Part shown: in pieces, positions 6,651-16,290 of the stretch
How the letters are laid out: every line of letters starts with the position of its first letter
Position numbering within the stretch: position 1 is the stretch's first letter
Assembly: GCA_028736075.1 (NCBI GenBank)
Contig: CP117875.1
Coordinates: 1,054,001-1,118,000 of the forward strand
From: Chryseobacterium sp. KACC 21268
GTDB taxonomy: Bacteria; Bacteroidota; Bacteroidia; Flavobacteriales; Weeksellaceae
Direction of reading: 5' to 3'
Length of the DNA: 64,000 nucleotides
Notes under the pieces: model-generated
Database searches by the model: none
Told to the model about the DNA's origin: nothing
What the model saw: the letters and a program-made list of their open reading frames with translations, nothing else
Translations under genes and position numbers: made by a program

Positions 6651-9362
6651 TTAACTCTTACTTCCGCCAATCTTATTAAATTTAAAAATCAAAGTCAACA
6701 TAAAATAACGGCGCAAAATCAATTCTTCCTTATCTTCAACATAATTATCGCCAATCGTTCTCGTGATATTTTGACGCTGATTCAGCAAATCGTAAACTTT
6801 GAATTTCAGCATCATCTGCTTTTTGTAAAACTGATAAGTCAAACTCGAATTCCAGAAATATGACGCTCGGTTGAAACCTGCCGAAATGTTGGAATTGTTC
6901 GCATATCGGAAATCATTTTCCCAGAAAAGGTCTTTCTTCAGGAAGTAATTGGTCGTTCCGATGTTGACCGTTTGGTTCGCAATTTTCGTTTTGTCCAGAC
7001 TATAATTGGTGTAATGCGAGTAAGAATAATTGATTCCGAAGGACGAGCGAACGTCCATAATATCTTTCCAATTGAGCGTCAAATTCAGTCTTGGATAGAG
7101 CGTGTAAATATCATTCGTGAATTGTGTCGCGTCCACAAAACCTTTTCTGTAGCTGTAACTTGTTGAGAAGGTCGGCGCAATTCTCAAACGGTTTCCGTTC
7201 CATTTGTAACTTTTGGAAAACGACGTATTGAAGTTCGCACGCTTGTTCCCGCTGATGTTTGCGTAAGTGCTGAACTGTTTTCCAGACTCATCAAAGTAAG
7301 AAAAATCCACAATATCATTATTGATGTAACTGAAATTCATCGTGGCAAAAAAGTTAATTCCTCTCGCCACATCATTAGAATTATAATTAATGTTCGTCAA
7401 GTTTTGCCAGGTACTTTTCAAATCTTTATTTCCCTGAATCGTGATTAGCGGATTTGAAATATCGATGAAAGGATTTAGTTCTATTGCCGATGGAATCGTG
7501 TAATTGGCGTTGTTCGTAATTCTCAGACTCTTGCTTTTCGTGAATTTGTACTGAAACATCAAACTATATTCTGGCAGCACAAAATTCTTTTTGAGCGGAA
7601 TATTTTCCTGATTGTAAATGGAATTAAGGTCAAGTTTGGAATAATTAAGGTTCGCACCAGCGCGGAACGTCAGTTTTTCTTTGTTGAGGTTATAATTGAT
7701 TTCAGTATTCAGGAAATCATTATTTTGATTTAAAGTGTTTGATAACAGCGAATTGTAATTTGAATATTCATTTGAATTCTTGTCAAAATCATTCACGATT
7801 CTTTCATTGCTCAAATTCTGATGGTCAAAATTCATTTCCAAAGAAACCGTCGCCGAATCGGAAATCGGTTCAAAATATTTGAAGTTGGCTCCGAACGTAT
7901 TTCTGGAATTTTTGGTCTCAGCAAACTGATTTCGGTAATCATTATCTTCCGGCGTTTGGAAAAATAAAGTTTCCTGAAGATTGTAATTCCGGTTCACACT
8001 TTGCGCAAACGTATTATTGATGGAAGCCGAAATCGAGCGTCTTTCATTTTTGAATCGCCTCGTCAAACCAATCGTCGGACTAAAGTTGTTGTTCTCAGAA
8101 TTTCCTCTCACAGAACTTTTGCTGCTGTTTAGATTTTCGTCGTCTCGAAGTGTAAAAGTATTGCTGTCGCTGACATTATCAACCGAAGTATTCGCAAAAT
8201 TGGCAGAAATCGTAACATTGGTCAAAGAATCGATTTTGATATTGGCGTCCGTATTCGCATTGAATTTCCGCGTGTCAGAATTTCCGTTCCGCTCCGAGTT
8301 TTTATCTAATTTATAATCCGGCAGAAAAGTCGTTCTCGAAGTTTTGGAATAGGTTTCCAGATTGCTGTCGTTGTACTGCAGACTTAGTTTTTCCAAATCG
8401 AGATTGTCACCGATTTTGTCCGCGTAATTGATTCCGATAATCGAAGTTCGCATAATTCCGCTGTTGACGGCGCGACCATTGACCGCTGAGTTTTTGCTTC
8501 TGGTACCACCATTGTCAAAAAAACTATCGACAGAAAAACCTGTTGTGTTGATATTATTGGAAGCCGCAATCAAGGCAATATTTCTGTCTTTCTGGAATCT
8601 CGTCATAAAAAGATTGCCTTCATAACGTTTGTTGCTGCCGTAACCCAGACTTAGATTACTGAGATTTCCCTTGTTATTTTTTTCATCGATGTTGAAGTTG
8701 ACCGTCATACTGTCAGATTTCGGCGTTCTTCCGGTGAATTCCTCTTCTCTTGTTTTCGACGTTGTGAATTGGATTTTCTTGATGATGTCTGCGGGGAAAG
8801 TCTGCAAAGCAATCGTTCCGTCCTTATTAAAAAATGGTTTTCCGTTGATAAGAATTTTGTTGACAGGTTTGCCATTAATCGTAATTTTTCCGTCTTCATC
8901 AGTTTCTACGCCAGGAATTTCTTTTAGTAATTCATCGATTTTTGCGTCAGGTTTTACTTTGAGATAGGAAGCCGTGTATTCAACCGTATCTTTTTTGATT
9001 TTGACAGGCGAAACTGTGATTTGAACTTCTTCTATACTGGTTACCAAATCTTTTGCTAATTTGATGTTACCAAGTTCTTCATCTTTATTAATGACCTCGA
9101 ATTTTTTAGAATATGTTTTGAGTTTATCGCCCGTGATTTGTAAAAAGGAAGGCTCATTTTGAGTTGGAACTTTAAAGCTGAAATTCCCGTTTTTATTCGT
9201 TCCTGTAAAATTGATGATGGAAGAATCTTTTTCTTTGATGAGTGAAACCGTTGCGTTTTCCAATGGCGCATTATTACCGTCGGTCACTTTTCCGCTTACG
9301 TTGTAAGTTTGTGCGCTAAGTCTCAGGCAAATCAGAATCAAAAGGAAAAGGAATTTTTTCAT
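6651..9362 (-). CDS. Outer-membrane beta-barrel protein with N-terminal carboxypeptidase-regulatory-like domain (TonB-dependent receptor-like)
   Basis: 903 residues from the ATG at 9360-9362 (a TTG lies one codon earlier). The signal peptide ends at about residue 18 (LRLSAQ). Residues about 20-105 form a CarboxypepD_reg-like beta sandwich (YNVSGKVTDGNNAPLENATV). A plug-like region follows with KIDELLKEIPGVETDEDG and NGKPVNKILINGKPFF. The remainder is a long series of alternating hydrophobic strands ending in LTLIFKFNKIG, as in the OMP_b-brl_3 barrels of Bacteroidota. There is no SusD partner next to it and no evident TonB box, so substrate and even active transport are uncertain. Confidence 0.88.
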   Translation of the reverse strand: MKKFLFLLILICLRLSAQTYNVSGKVTDGNNAPLENATVSLIKEKDSSIINFTGTNKNGNFSFKVPTQNEPSFLQITGDKLKTYSKKFEVINKDEELGNIKLAKDLVTSIEEVQITVSPVKIKKDTVEYTASYLKVKPDAKIDELLKEIPGVETDEDGKITINGKPVNKILINGKPFFNKDGTIALQTFPADIIKKIQFTTSKTREEEFTGRTPKSDSMTVNFNIDEKNNKGNLSNLSLGYGSNKRYEGNLFMTRFQKDRNIALIAASNNINTTGFSVDSFFDNGGTRSKNSAVNGRAVNSGIMRTSIIGINYADKIGDNLDLEKLSLQYNDSNLETYSKTSRTTFLPDYKLDKNSERNGNSDTRKFNANTDANIKIDSLTNVTISANFANTSVDNVSDSNTFTLRDDENLNSSKSSVRGNSENNNFSPTIGLTRRFKNERRSISASINNTFAQSVNRNYNLQETLFFQTPEDNDYRNQFAETKNSRNTFGANFKYFEPISDSATVSLEMNFDHQNLSNERIVNDFDKNSNEYSNYNSLLSNTLNQNNDFLNTEINYNLNKEKLTFRAGANLNYSKLDLNSIYNQENIPLKKNFVLPEYSLMFQYKFTKSKSLRITNNANYTIPSAIELNPFIDISNPLITIQGNKDLKSTWQNLTNINYNSNDVARGINFFATMNFSYINNDIVDFSYFDESGKQFSTYANISGNKRANFNTSFSKSYKWNGNRLRIAPTFSTSYSYRKGFVDATQFTNDIYTLYPRLNLTLNWKDIMDVRSSFGINYSYSHYTNYSLDKTKIANQTVNIGTTNYFLKKDLFWENDFRYANNSNISAGFNRASYFWNSSLTYQFYKKQMMLKFKVYDLLNQRQNITRTIGDNYVEDKEELILRRYFMLTLIFKFNKIGGSKS

Positions 9363-9430
9363 CAATAGTTTTTAATGGTTAGAAGTTAGATTGGAAATTA
9401 GACCAATGTTAAATGCCAATTGCTAAAAAT

Positions 9431-9460
9431 AGAAAAAACCCCTGAAATTCAGAGGTTTTA
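9431..9460 (-). terminator. Rho-independent terminator of the SH3/BON genes
   Basis: On the minus strand AAAACCTCTGA and TCAGGGGTTTT form a stem, followed by a run of six T (9433-9438 read in reverse). It lies about 25 bases past the stop of the SH3 gene. Confidence 0.8.
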
Positions 9461-9485
9461 ATATGATTTTAAATCTTTTTGAAAA

Positions 9486-9902
9486 TTAAGCTTTCAAATA
9501 TCTTGCATAAGCGTAACCTTCTTCGCCGTCAGCTGTTTTGATTTTCCACCAGTCATCGGAAGATTGCTCCACCAAAGTTACGGTTTCACCTTTTGCAGCT
9601 TTCCCTACGATAGAAGCGTCCGTTGAAGGCTCTTGACGAATGTTCAAATTAGAATCATCTGTTGCAACCGTCAAAGAAGCACCAGCAGCCAATCCAGAAA
9701 CCTGAACATCGATGTTGATGTCGGTCGCCGTATAAGAAGAGTCGATAGCGCCTAGAGCGTTCCAAACAGAATCTTTTGAAGCGCTGTTAGCCGCTTTTCC
9801 CGTGATGTACAAAACGCCATCCTGCTCTTGAACAGAAAGGTCAGAAAGTCCAGCAGACTGAGCTGCAGAAACGACACTTGCGTATTTATCTTGTAAGCTC
9901 AT
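9486..9902 (-). CDS. BON-like plus SH3b domain protein without signal peptide
   Basis: 138 residues. The N-terminal 65 residues (MSLQDKYASVV, then VLYITGKAANSASKDSVWNAL) resemble a BON/LysM-BON type fold. Residues about 80-138 form a bacterial SH3 domain (LNIRQEPSTDASIVGKAAKG, then WWKI, GYAYARYLK). No signal peptide or lipobox is visible, although SH3b domains are usually exported and bind cell wall, so location is an open question. It starts 2 bases beyond the stop of the preceding two-BON lipoprotein gene and is surely co-transcribed with it. Confidence 0.75.
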   Translation of the reverse strand: MSLQDKYASVVSAAQSAGLSDLSVQEQDGVLYITGKAANSASKDSVWNALGAIDSSYTATDINIDVQVSGLAAGASLTVATDDSNLNIRQEPSTDASIVGKAAKGETVTLVEQSSDDWWKIKTADGEEGYAYARYLKA

Positions 9903-9904
9903 AA

Positions 9905-10384
9905 TTATTTAACTGTTATTTTGTTATCGTATTTACCAATTTTAAGAGCATCTACAGACTCTTTCACTTTTCTTGCGTTAGCAGCAGTGGTAGTTCCTGT
10001 CAATGTCAAAGTTCCTGCAACATCTTCAGCTTTCACGCCTGGGATGTCTTTCAATGCTGTGTTTACTTTTGTTAGAACCGCAGCGTCCACCACGTTTACT
10101 TCTACTGGCGAAGCTACAGGAGCTACAGTTGCCATATCGTGAACATCTTTCACACCTTCTACTTTTTTCAAAGCATCGATAGCAGCTTGTTTGTCAGCTT
10201 CGGTTGCGAAAACACCGCTCAAGTGTGCTTTGCCTTCCTTCACTTCCACAGAAGTTCCTGGGTAAGCGGTAAGTGTTGTGGTTGCCTGTGATGTCAATTC
10301 TGCATCAGAGACTTTCTTTTTACAAGAAACAGCCGTCATTGATACCATCAGGGCAAGAGCAGCGATTTTAATTGTTTTTCTCAT
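9905..10384 (-). CDS. Lipoprotein with two BON domains
   Basis: 159 residues. The lipoprotein signal is MRKTIKIAALALMVSMTAVS followed by C21 (lipobox AVSC), with lysines after the cysteine. Two BON-like modules follow, at about 30-88 (VKEGKAHLSGVFATEADKQ) and 97-159 (VAGTLTLTGTTTAANARKVK), each with the beta-turn glycine typical of BON domains. BON lipoproteins bind phospholipid or act in envelope-stress protection, as OsmY and DolP do. It heads a two-gene operon with the SH3 protein. The function here is inferred from the domains only. Confidence 0.82.
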   Translation of the reverse strand: MRKTIKIAALALMVSMTAVSCKKKVSDAELTSQATTTLTAYPGTSVEVKEGKAHLSGVFATEADKQAAIDALKKVEGVKDVHDMATVAPVASPVEVNVVDAAVLTKVNTALKDIPGVKAEDVAGTLTLTGTTTAANARKVKESVDALKIGKYDNKITVK

Positions 10385-10618
10385 AGTGATTAAATTAATT
10401 TATGTTTTTTAAGCAGTAAAATTAATGCCAAAAGGATTTGTGTTGATTTTTCGGTCATTTAAATTTTAAACTTTCACTTATTGTAAAATTAATTTTTTTT
10501 TCGATACGGAAATTAATTTTAAATAAAATTAACAGTTTTATGAGGACAATATTTTTAAAATAAAAATGGAAACGCAAAATGAATTGCATTCCCATCTGTA
10601 TAAAAAGTAGTTAAGTTA

Positions 10619-13255
10619 TTAGAAAGAAATCGTGTTCACCGTTGCAGAAGCAGACGTTGTAGTCGTGCTTTTCAAAGTTGCTCCGGTTGTAGAATAAGTT
10701 CCGCCGGTGTACAATCCCCAAGTTGTTGCTCCGCCTGCGAAACTTCCGCCCGTATAACTTCCGCCGAAGTAGATTTTATACTGCGTAGATTTGGCCAAAT
10801 TGGGACTTGAGAAGTGGAAATAGTAAACGGCATTTTTCGGTTTGAAGGTTACCACTTCTGTTCCCGCCACATTCTCAATGTGTAATAGAGAAGTTGCGGC
10901 CAACTGAGCAGAAGATTTGATGTACATACTGACTTGTGTAGAAGCTGTTCCCATTGCTTTGGTCATATTGGCGTTTGAACCTGCAGAAATCAATGTTCCG
11001 CCGTTCATCAGAAAAGTTCCGTTGTAATCGATGCCTTCTTCCGGCTGACTTGTCGGTCCGTTGACAATAGTTGTTCCGCCGGAAATTGTAATGTTTCCGT
11101 TGCTGTCGATTGCATCACTTCCTGTCACGATATTGATTCCTCCTGTGATGTATAAGTGACTTCCGTCGTTTCCTTCAGTTCCGCCGGAAACCGTTCCGTA
11201 AGTCGCGTTGATTCCGTCGTTTGATGCGGTAATATTATTGACGCCGCCAGCGAAAGTAATCAAAGGCGCTTCAACACCTTCTCCAACGCCAGAAGTTGCG
11301 GATATTGCAGAAACCGTGTTTGTTCCGCCGTTGATGGTTACAGAAACATCAGAATGAATGCCGTCATCAGTAGAAGTGAACGTATTATTTCCATTATTAA
11401 TTACAATCGCTTTTGCGGCAACCAAAGTTTTCGGGTGAGAATAATCTGTTCCTGAAACCAATAATCTAGCTCCGGTTGTTGTAATCTTTAAAGTTGGATT
11501 TCCCGTCGCCGTTCCGATGGTGACTTGTCCATCAGATTTGATTCCTTTACCAGCAATTCCTGAACTGTTTGTTGTTAATGAGCCACCGCTGATAATCACG
11601 TTTGCATCGCCCGAAATTGCAGCAGAAGAATAAGAATCCGTTGCTCCGGTCGTGTTGGTGTATTTTGCACCAGCTCCGGCAGTAGTGATATTAATAGTTC
11701 CACCAGAAATCTCGATATCTGCATCTGCAGAAATTCCTTTTGTTCCGGTCGCGGTTGTAGTTCCGGTTACTGTAACGGTTCCACTTAAGATTGTAACTTT
11801 TCCATCCGCTTTGATTCCTGTTGGATAAGATGGGTTAAATCCGCTTCCAGAAGCATTAAGCAATGTGGCGCCTGAAAGATTAACAGTTGTACTTCCGCCA
11901 GAGATGCTTACATTTCCATCCGCTTTGATTCCTTTGCTTGCCGTTCCGGAATTGGTTAAAATTAATGTTCCGCCAAGAATATTGATGTCAGTATCAGAAG
12001 AAATCGCAGAAGATGAATAAGAATCTGCAACGCCCGTTGTATTGGTGTAAGCAGCTCCATTTCCAGCCGTTGAGATTGTAATATTTCCGCTGTTGATATT
12101 GATTTCTTTACCTGTCGAAATTCCTTTTCCTCCATTTGCTGTTGAAGCTAAAGTCAGATTAATGGTTGCATTGCTTACAGTCAAAACGCCATCAGTTTTA
12201 ATCGCAGTCGAGTAGGAAGGGTCAAATCCTGTTCCTGAAGCTGTAAGCACTGCTGCACCGGAAAGATTTGTCATAATATTTCCGCCACTGATTGTGATGT
12301 TTCCTTTTGCGCTGATTGCTTTGGATTGCGCTCCAGTCAAAATCAGATTAATGGTTCCACCAGAAATATTAATGGTGTTGCTGCCGGTTTTAACTCCCTT
12401 CACATCAGCCGAAGCCAAAGTTGAGGAAATTGAACCTCCCGAAATCGAAACTGCTGCATCGCCAGCGTCAACCGCGTCGCCAACTGCTGTGACCTTCAAA
12501 GTTCCGTTGCTCATCGTGAAACCTTCGGAGTGCAGACCGTCAGAAGCTGCGCCTGAAACTGTAATTGTTCCGTTTTGGATTTCAATATCTTTTGAAGTAG
12601 AAACGCCGTGTTTTTTTATTCCATTAATATTCAGACTTCCTGTTCCAGTGAAAATAATTTTTCCGTCGGTTTGTAAAGCGCCGTTTTTGGTATTTGTAGA
12701 GCCGTCGGTCAATGAACTTGTTGTTCCAGTTTGTAATGTAAAAGTATGCGTTTGTGCGCCAGTTACGATAATTGCCGGTCCGGCTGCATTCGTCAGATTA
12801 AGATTATTAAGAACAAATTTTGCAGTTGAAGTAGAACTCATTGTCAGACTTCCGCTTGCGCTTGTTCCTAAAAGATTGTATTCTAAATTGCTTGTTGCAG
12901 AAGTTGAGGTTACAGCAACCGTTCCTCCAGTCGCAGTGATGGTTACGCCGCTTGCAGAATAAGGATTGATAATCGTTGCGTTATCTGTTCCGTTGTAGAT
13001 GATGTAGATTTTGTCAAGATTGACGGCGTTATTGGTGAATGTCAAACTGTCAATTACATTTTTTCTGATATCCAAAGTGCTGGTTTGCCCGCTCAATTTG
13101 AATTTCGAATAGGTATTGTCCAACTTGATGCTGTCCACCGAAGCAATTGGCGAAGCATACATTGTGTTACCGGAATTGTGAACGACCACTTTTTGCTGAG
13201 CTTTCATCGAAAACGAGAAAAGCATCACCACTATTAATAAGATAGACTTTCTCAT
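10619..13255 (-). CDS. Large secreted right-handed beta-helix protein, Cthe_2159/DUF4353-type carbohydrate-binding family
   Basis: 878 residues, signal peptide about 1-19 (FSFSMKAQ). After an N-terminal segment shared in style with the upstream gene (VIDSLTFTN), the body consists of many Ser/Thr/Gly-rich coils such as VTISGGTINI, NGNITISGGT, KGIKADGNVSISGG and TNTTGVADSYSSSAIS. Longer blocks of about 130 residues repeat two to three times. This fits the Cthe_2159 family, whose founding member binds acidic polysaccharide such as polygalacturonate. It shows no catalytic signature and no sorting domain of its own. It overlaps the upstream sorting-domain gene by four bases (ATGA), so the two are translated as a pair. 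Confidence 0.8.
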   Translation of the reverse strand: MRKSILLIVVMLFSFSMKAQQKVVVHNSGNTMYASPIASVDSIKLDNTYSKFKLSGQTSTLDIRKNVIDSLTFTNNAVNLDKIYIIYNGTDNATIINPYSASGVTITATGGTVAVTSTSATSNLEYNLLGTSASGSLTMSSTSTAKFVLNNLNLTNAAGPAIIVTGAQTHTFTLQTGTTSSLTDGSTNTKNGALQTDGKIIFTGTGSLNINGIKKHGVSTSKDIEIQNGTITVSGAASDGLHSEGFTMSNGTLKVTAVGDAVDAGDAAVSISGGSISSTLASADVKGVKTGSNTINISGGTINLILTGAQSKAISAKGNITISGGNIMTNLSGAAVLTASGTGFDPSYSTAIKTDGVLTVSNATINLTLASTANGGKGISTGKEININSGNITISTAGNGAAYTNTTGVADSYSSSAISSDTDINILGGTLILTNSGTASKGIKADGNVSISGGSTTVNLSGATLLNASGSGFNPSYPTGIKADGKVTILSGTVTVTGTTTATGTKGISADADIEISGGTINITTAGAGAKYTNTTGATDSYSSAAISGDANVIISGGSLTTNSSGIAGKGIKSDGQVTIGTATGNPTLKITTTGARLLVSGTDYSHPKTLVAAKAIVINNGNNTFTSTDDGIHSDVSVTINGGTNTVSAISATSGVGEGVEAPLITFAGGVNNITASNDGINATYGTVSGGTEGNDGSHLYITGGINIVTGSDAIDSNGNITISGGTTIVNGPTSQPEEGIDYNGTFLMNGGTLISAGSNANMTKAMGTASTQVSMYIKSSAQLAATSLLHIENVAGTEVVTFKPKNAVYYFHFSSPNLAKSTQYKIYFGGSYTGGSFAGGATTWGLYTGGTYSTTGATLKSTTTTSASATVNTISF

Positions 13256-13743
13256 TTCTTGATAAATTTAATTGTTACACCATTCGCCTGAACCAAGTAA
13301 GCACCAGCGTTCAGTTTAGAAACATTGATGTCTTCGTCTGATTTGTAGGTTCCAGAAACTAACAATTTTCCTTCAAGATTATAGATTTTGACATCCAGAT
13401 ATTTTGCCTCAGATTTGATTCTGATGTAATCTGTGGAAGGATTTGGATAAAGCTGAAGATTGCTTTTATTAAGACCAACATTCTCAGTTGCCAAAACTTC
13501 ATCCGTAAAAGTAATTTTCTGGATAACGCTTACAGGAATGCTTGTTTCCGTGGAATTAGCTTCGGGTTTTACCAAGAGATTGTCTCCCGAAAAATAAAGT
13601 TTTCCCGATGCCGAAACATTGAAGCCTTGCTCAGTTCCTGTGTAATATTTTATTTTAACGCCTGTCTGTGCGAATCCGAAAACGCCGGCAAACATTAGCA
13701 AAATAAAAGACACTTTACTGAAAAAGTGATAGTTATTGTTCAT
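13252..13743 (-). CDS. Small secreted protein with type IX secretion C-terminal sorting domain
   Basis: 163 residues, signal peptide about 1-25 (FGFAQ). The C-terminal 70 residues carry LQLYPNPSTDYIRI, a middle VKIYNLEGKLL and a final VTIKFIKK. This is the arrangement of the Por secretion tail (type A sorting domain). The middle segment IPVSVIQKITFTD resembles the N-terminus of the beta-helix protein encoded next. The family is exported across the outer membrane by the type IX system and attached to anionic LPS. Its stop overlaps the start of the beta-helix gene. Confidence 0.85.
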   Translation of the reverse strand: MNNNYHFFSKVSFILLMFAGVFGFAQTGVKIKYYTGTEQGFNVSASGKLYFSGDNLLVKPEANSTETSIPVSVIQKITFTDEVLATENVGLNKSNLQLYPNPSTDYIRIKSEAKYLDVKIYNLEGKLLVSGTYKSDEDINVSKLNAGAYLVQANGVTIKFIKK

Positions 13744-13891
13744 TTTTAATTATTTTAATGAACAAAAATATCTTTACTATATTAATGATGAAAATAAATG
13801 CGGAGAATTAAGAAAATGTGTCGGTTTTTGGAGTAATTGATAAGATTATTGAGAGAATTTTTGGATAATGATATATAAGAGCTTTGAATAT

Positions 13892-14629
13892 TTAGTCGTG
13901 TGGGATTTTCGCTTCTCTAAATATTCCTCGCTCTGAAAATTTATTAGAAAGTATTTTATTTTTAGGAGTTAGGAAACAAGTTCGTCCGTCAATAAATTCT
14001 TTTGTTTTTGGATTCAATGTTTTTTGCTCAACAATAATTTTCTCAACTTCTTTGTTTTCATTCTGTAATAGATAAATTTCTCCTTTTTTGATTCTAAGTT
14101 CATCTAAATGAATTCCATTCATACTTTCTACATCGTTTAGGTTATAAAAGAATAAACTGTCTTTTGTCTCGGCAAATTTTTCAAAAACATATCTTTCTAA
14201 TCCTCCATCTTTCTCCGAGTAACCGCGATATTGATAAATTATCGTTTCAATATGAATGTCCTTAGATAAAGATTTCTCAATATTCATCGGTTTGAAAATT
14301 GGCTTAGATTTATAATAATCGCTACCACAAGAATTATAGCAGTCGTGTGTAATTCCTACAATTTTTGTTTTAGTTGGAATGTCTGAAAGATTATAAAAAG
14401 GCAATTCATTTTGCAGGTCGATTTTAAAAGTTTCAGATGAATCCAGAATAACAAATCCATTCGCGTTTGAATCTCGTCCTCCCCAAGCATCATACTGATA
14501 TAATATTTTTGAAGTGCCTTCAATTTTTTGAGCATATAAAGTTGAAATTTTCCATTCTCCTAACTTTTCGAATCCGCAACCATAAAAACAAAAAAGTAAT
14601 ATTAAATATTTGAAAGATTTAATTTTCAT
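13892..14629 (-). CDS. Lipoprotein of unknown function
   Basis: 245 residues. The signal ends in LLFCFYGC (lipobox before Cys18, followed by GFEKLGEWK). The mature part is mixed alpha/beta without a recognised domain; it contains two cysteines close together in HDCYNSCGSDYYKS. It is probably anchored in the outer membrane or periplasmic face of the inner membrane. It lies 19 bases beyond the stop of pncB on the same strand and may be read through from it, but no functional link is known. Confidence 0.65.
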   Translation of the reverse strand: MKIKSFKYLILLFCFYGCGFEKLGEWKISTLYAQKIEGTSKILYQYDAWGGRDSNANGFVILDSSETFKIDLQNELPFYNLSDIPTKTKIVGITHDCYNSCGSDYYKSKPIFKPMNIEKSLSKDIHIETIIYQYRGYSEKDGGLERYVFEKFAETKDSLFFYNLNDVESMNGIHLDELRIKKGEIYLLQNENKEVEKIIVEQKTLNPKTKEFIDGRTCFLTPKNKILSNKFSERGIFREAKIPHD

Positions 14630-14648
14630 TGATGACTAATATCTCTAA

Positions 14649-15824
14649 TTACTTTATCCTCAAAAACTCCTTCGCCAACTCAATCATTTTCGGGTCGCCG
14701 GTGTATTTCCCTTTTTCGTCGGAGAGTTTGACAGTTGGAATCCATTCATTATTAATGCCTTTTACGCTGATGAGTTTCATAACGATATTCATTGGCTTGA
14801 GTCCGACATCATTCGTAAGATTAGTTCCGATTCCAAATGAAATTCCGATTCTTCCTTTGCAATAGTTCGTGATTTCCTCCACTTTTTCAAGATTAAGTCC
14901 GTCTGAGAAAATAATGTATTTGAACAATGGATTGATGCCTTGCTTCTGATAATGCGCAATCGTTTTGTCCGCAAATTCCAACGGGTCGCCGCTGTCGTGA
15001 CGAACGCCGTCAAACAACTTTGCAAATTTCTTATCAAACTGCTGGAAGAACACTTCCGTCGTATAAGTATCGGAAAGTGCAACTCCAAGGTCGCCGCGGT
15101 AAACATCCACCCAATTTTCCAACGCGATAGAATTCGCCATCTTGAAACCGAATTCCGCCGCGTGGAACATAAACCATTCGTGTGCGTGCGTACCAATCGG
15201 TTTTACGTTGTAAAGCATAGCCAAATGAACATTCGAAGTTCCAGTGAAAGTTGACTTTTTATCTTGAATCAAAGCGTCCATCACCAATCTGTGAACTTTG
15301 TAAGAATGCCTTCTTCTCGTCCCAAACTCTGCAAACGGAACACCAAGTTCTGTAAGATGCACTGCTTTTTCCACCGTTTTATCAATGACTTCTTCGTTGG
15401 TTTGTCTTTCCAAATGATTCATTTCGTAATGAAGTTCACTGATAAGCGCCAGCAAAGGAACTTCCCAAAGAATCGTCCTGTACCAAAGTCCTTCGACGGA
15501 AACTTTAAGCTCATTTCCGTGTTGTTCAATTTTCACTTCCGAAGGGTCGTAATGAAAACCTTCCAGAAAATCAAGGTAGGGAAGGGCAAGATATGGGCAA
15601 GTGACTTTCAGATATTTTTTTTCGTCCTTGGTGAGTTTCAGTTCTGCCATTGCGTTGACAGATTTTCTGAGTTCGTCTGCGAAACCTTCCGGAAACTCGT
15701 GTTTTCCACGGTTGATGAATTCGTATTTTACAATTTCGTTGGTAAATAATTTCACGACTGCATTTTGCATTGTGATTTTATAAAAGTCATTATCCAGAAT
15801 AGAATTCAGCCGAACCTCGCGCAT
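14649..15824 (-). CDS. pncB: Nicotinate phosphoribosyltransferase
   Basis: 391 residues, the normal size of the E. coli-type enzyme. It forms nicotinate mononucleotide from nicotinate and PRPP with ATP hydrolysis (Preiss-Handler NAD salvage, cytosol). Recognised segments are the N-terminal LDNDFYKITMQNAV, FGTRRRHSYKVH in the active site region, GTSNVHLAMLYNVKPIGTHAHEW, and FSDGLNLEKV in the phosphoribose-binding part. The start is the ATG at 15822-15824. Confidence 0.96.
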   Translation of the reverse strand: MREVRLNSILDNDFYKITMQNAVVKLFTNEIVKYEFINRGKHEFPEGFADELRKSVNAMAELKLTKDEKKYLKVTCPYLALPYLDFLEGFHYDPSEVKIEQHGNELKVSVEGLWYRTILWEVPLLALISELHYEMNHLERQTNEEVIDKTVEKAVHLTELGVPFAEFGTRRRHSYKVHRLVMDALIQDKKSTFTGTSNVHLAMLYNVKPIGTHAHEWFMFHAAEFGFKMANSIALENWVDVYRGDLGVALSDTYTTEVFFQQFDKKFAKLFDGVRHDSGDPLEFADKTIAHYQKQGINPLFKYIIFSDGLNLEKVEEITNYCKGRIGISFGIGTNLTNDVGLKPMNIVMKLISVKGINNEWIPTVKLSDEKGKYTGDPKMIELAKEFLRIK

Positions 15825-15914
15825 AAAAATATCGTTTACACAAATCTAAGGAATTTTGTTGAGGAGATTTTGGTGTAGCATATTTTTAATCATTAATACA
15901 TTCTACTTTTTACA

Positions 15915-15942
15915 TTGTACAATTTTACAATTCTTACTTTTG
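15915..15942 (+). promoter_or_regulatory. Bacteroidota-type promoter for the small membrane protein gene
   Basis: TTG at 15915-15917, 17-base spacer, TACTTTTG at 15935-15942, 15 bases before the ATG. The spacer is two bases shorter than the usual 19. Confidence 0.5.
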
Positions 15943-15957
15943 CAAAAATGATTTGAA

Positions 15958-16290
15958 ATGGTAAAAGCGCTGATGTATTTTGTGGTTGGGACATTAATTA
16001 GTTTTTTCCTGAGACGTCTTACGGGAAGTCCGGTAGATTTTTGGGTGGAACTTTATGTAGCTTCAGCTTTTGGAATCGGTTGGGGATTGGCTTATTTCGT
16101 TGACCATCCTGAGTGGCCTTTGCCGAAGAAAATGGGGATTTCGTTTATAGGAATTATTTTCCTTGTGGTTTTAGGCTTGCTATGTTTTGACTTCGAAGTT
16201 GCCGTTTCTTCCATCCTCAAATTCTCGACCGTATTTGTCGCTTATTATATGATAGCGAGTTTTAGAGAAAGCAAATCGCTGAGGTATTGA
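15958..16290 (+). CDS. Small polytopic membrane protein, unknown function
   Basis: 110 residues with four hydrophobic stretches (about 3-20, 29-47, 60-76 and 82-100) separated by a PEWPLPKK loop. No conserved motif that I recognise. The ATG at 15958 is preferred because an ATG 10 bases upstream is followed at once by a stop. It stands alone between convergent and divergent neighbours, with its own promoter-like sequence and a hairpin terminator downstream. Confidence 0.7.
   Translation: MVKALMYFVVGTLISFFLRRLTGSPVDFWVELYVASAFGIGWGLAYFVDHPEWPLPKKMGISFIGIIFLVVLGLLCFDFEVAVSSILKFSTVFVAYYMIASFRESKSLRY

Noticed and set aside
12294-12962. 222-codon plus-strand open frame opposite the beta-helix gene
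   Set aside because: It is an antisense shadow caused by the regular low-complexity Gly/Ser/Thr repeats; no start context or family.
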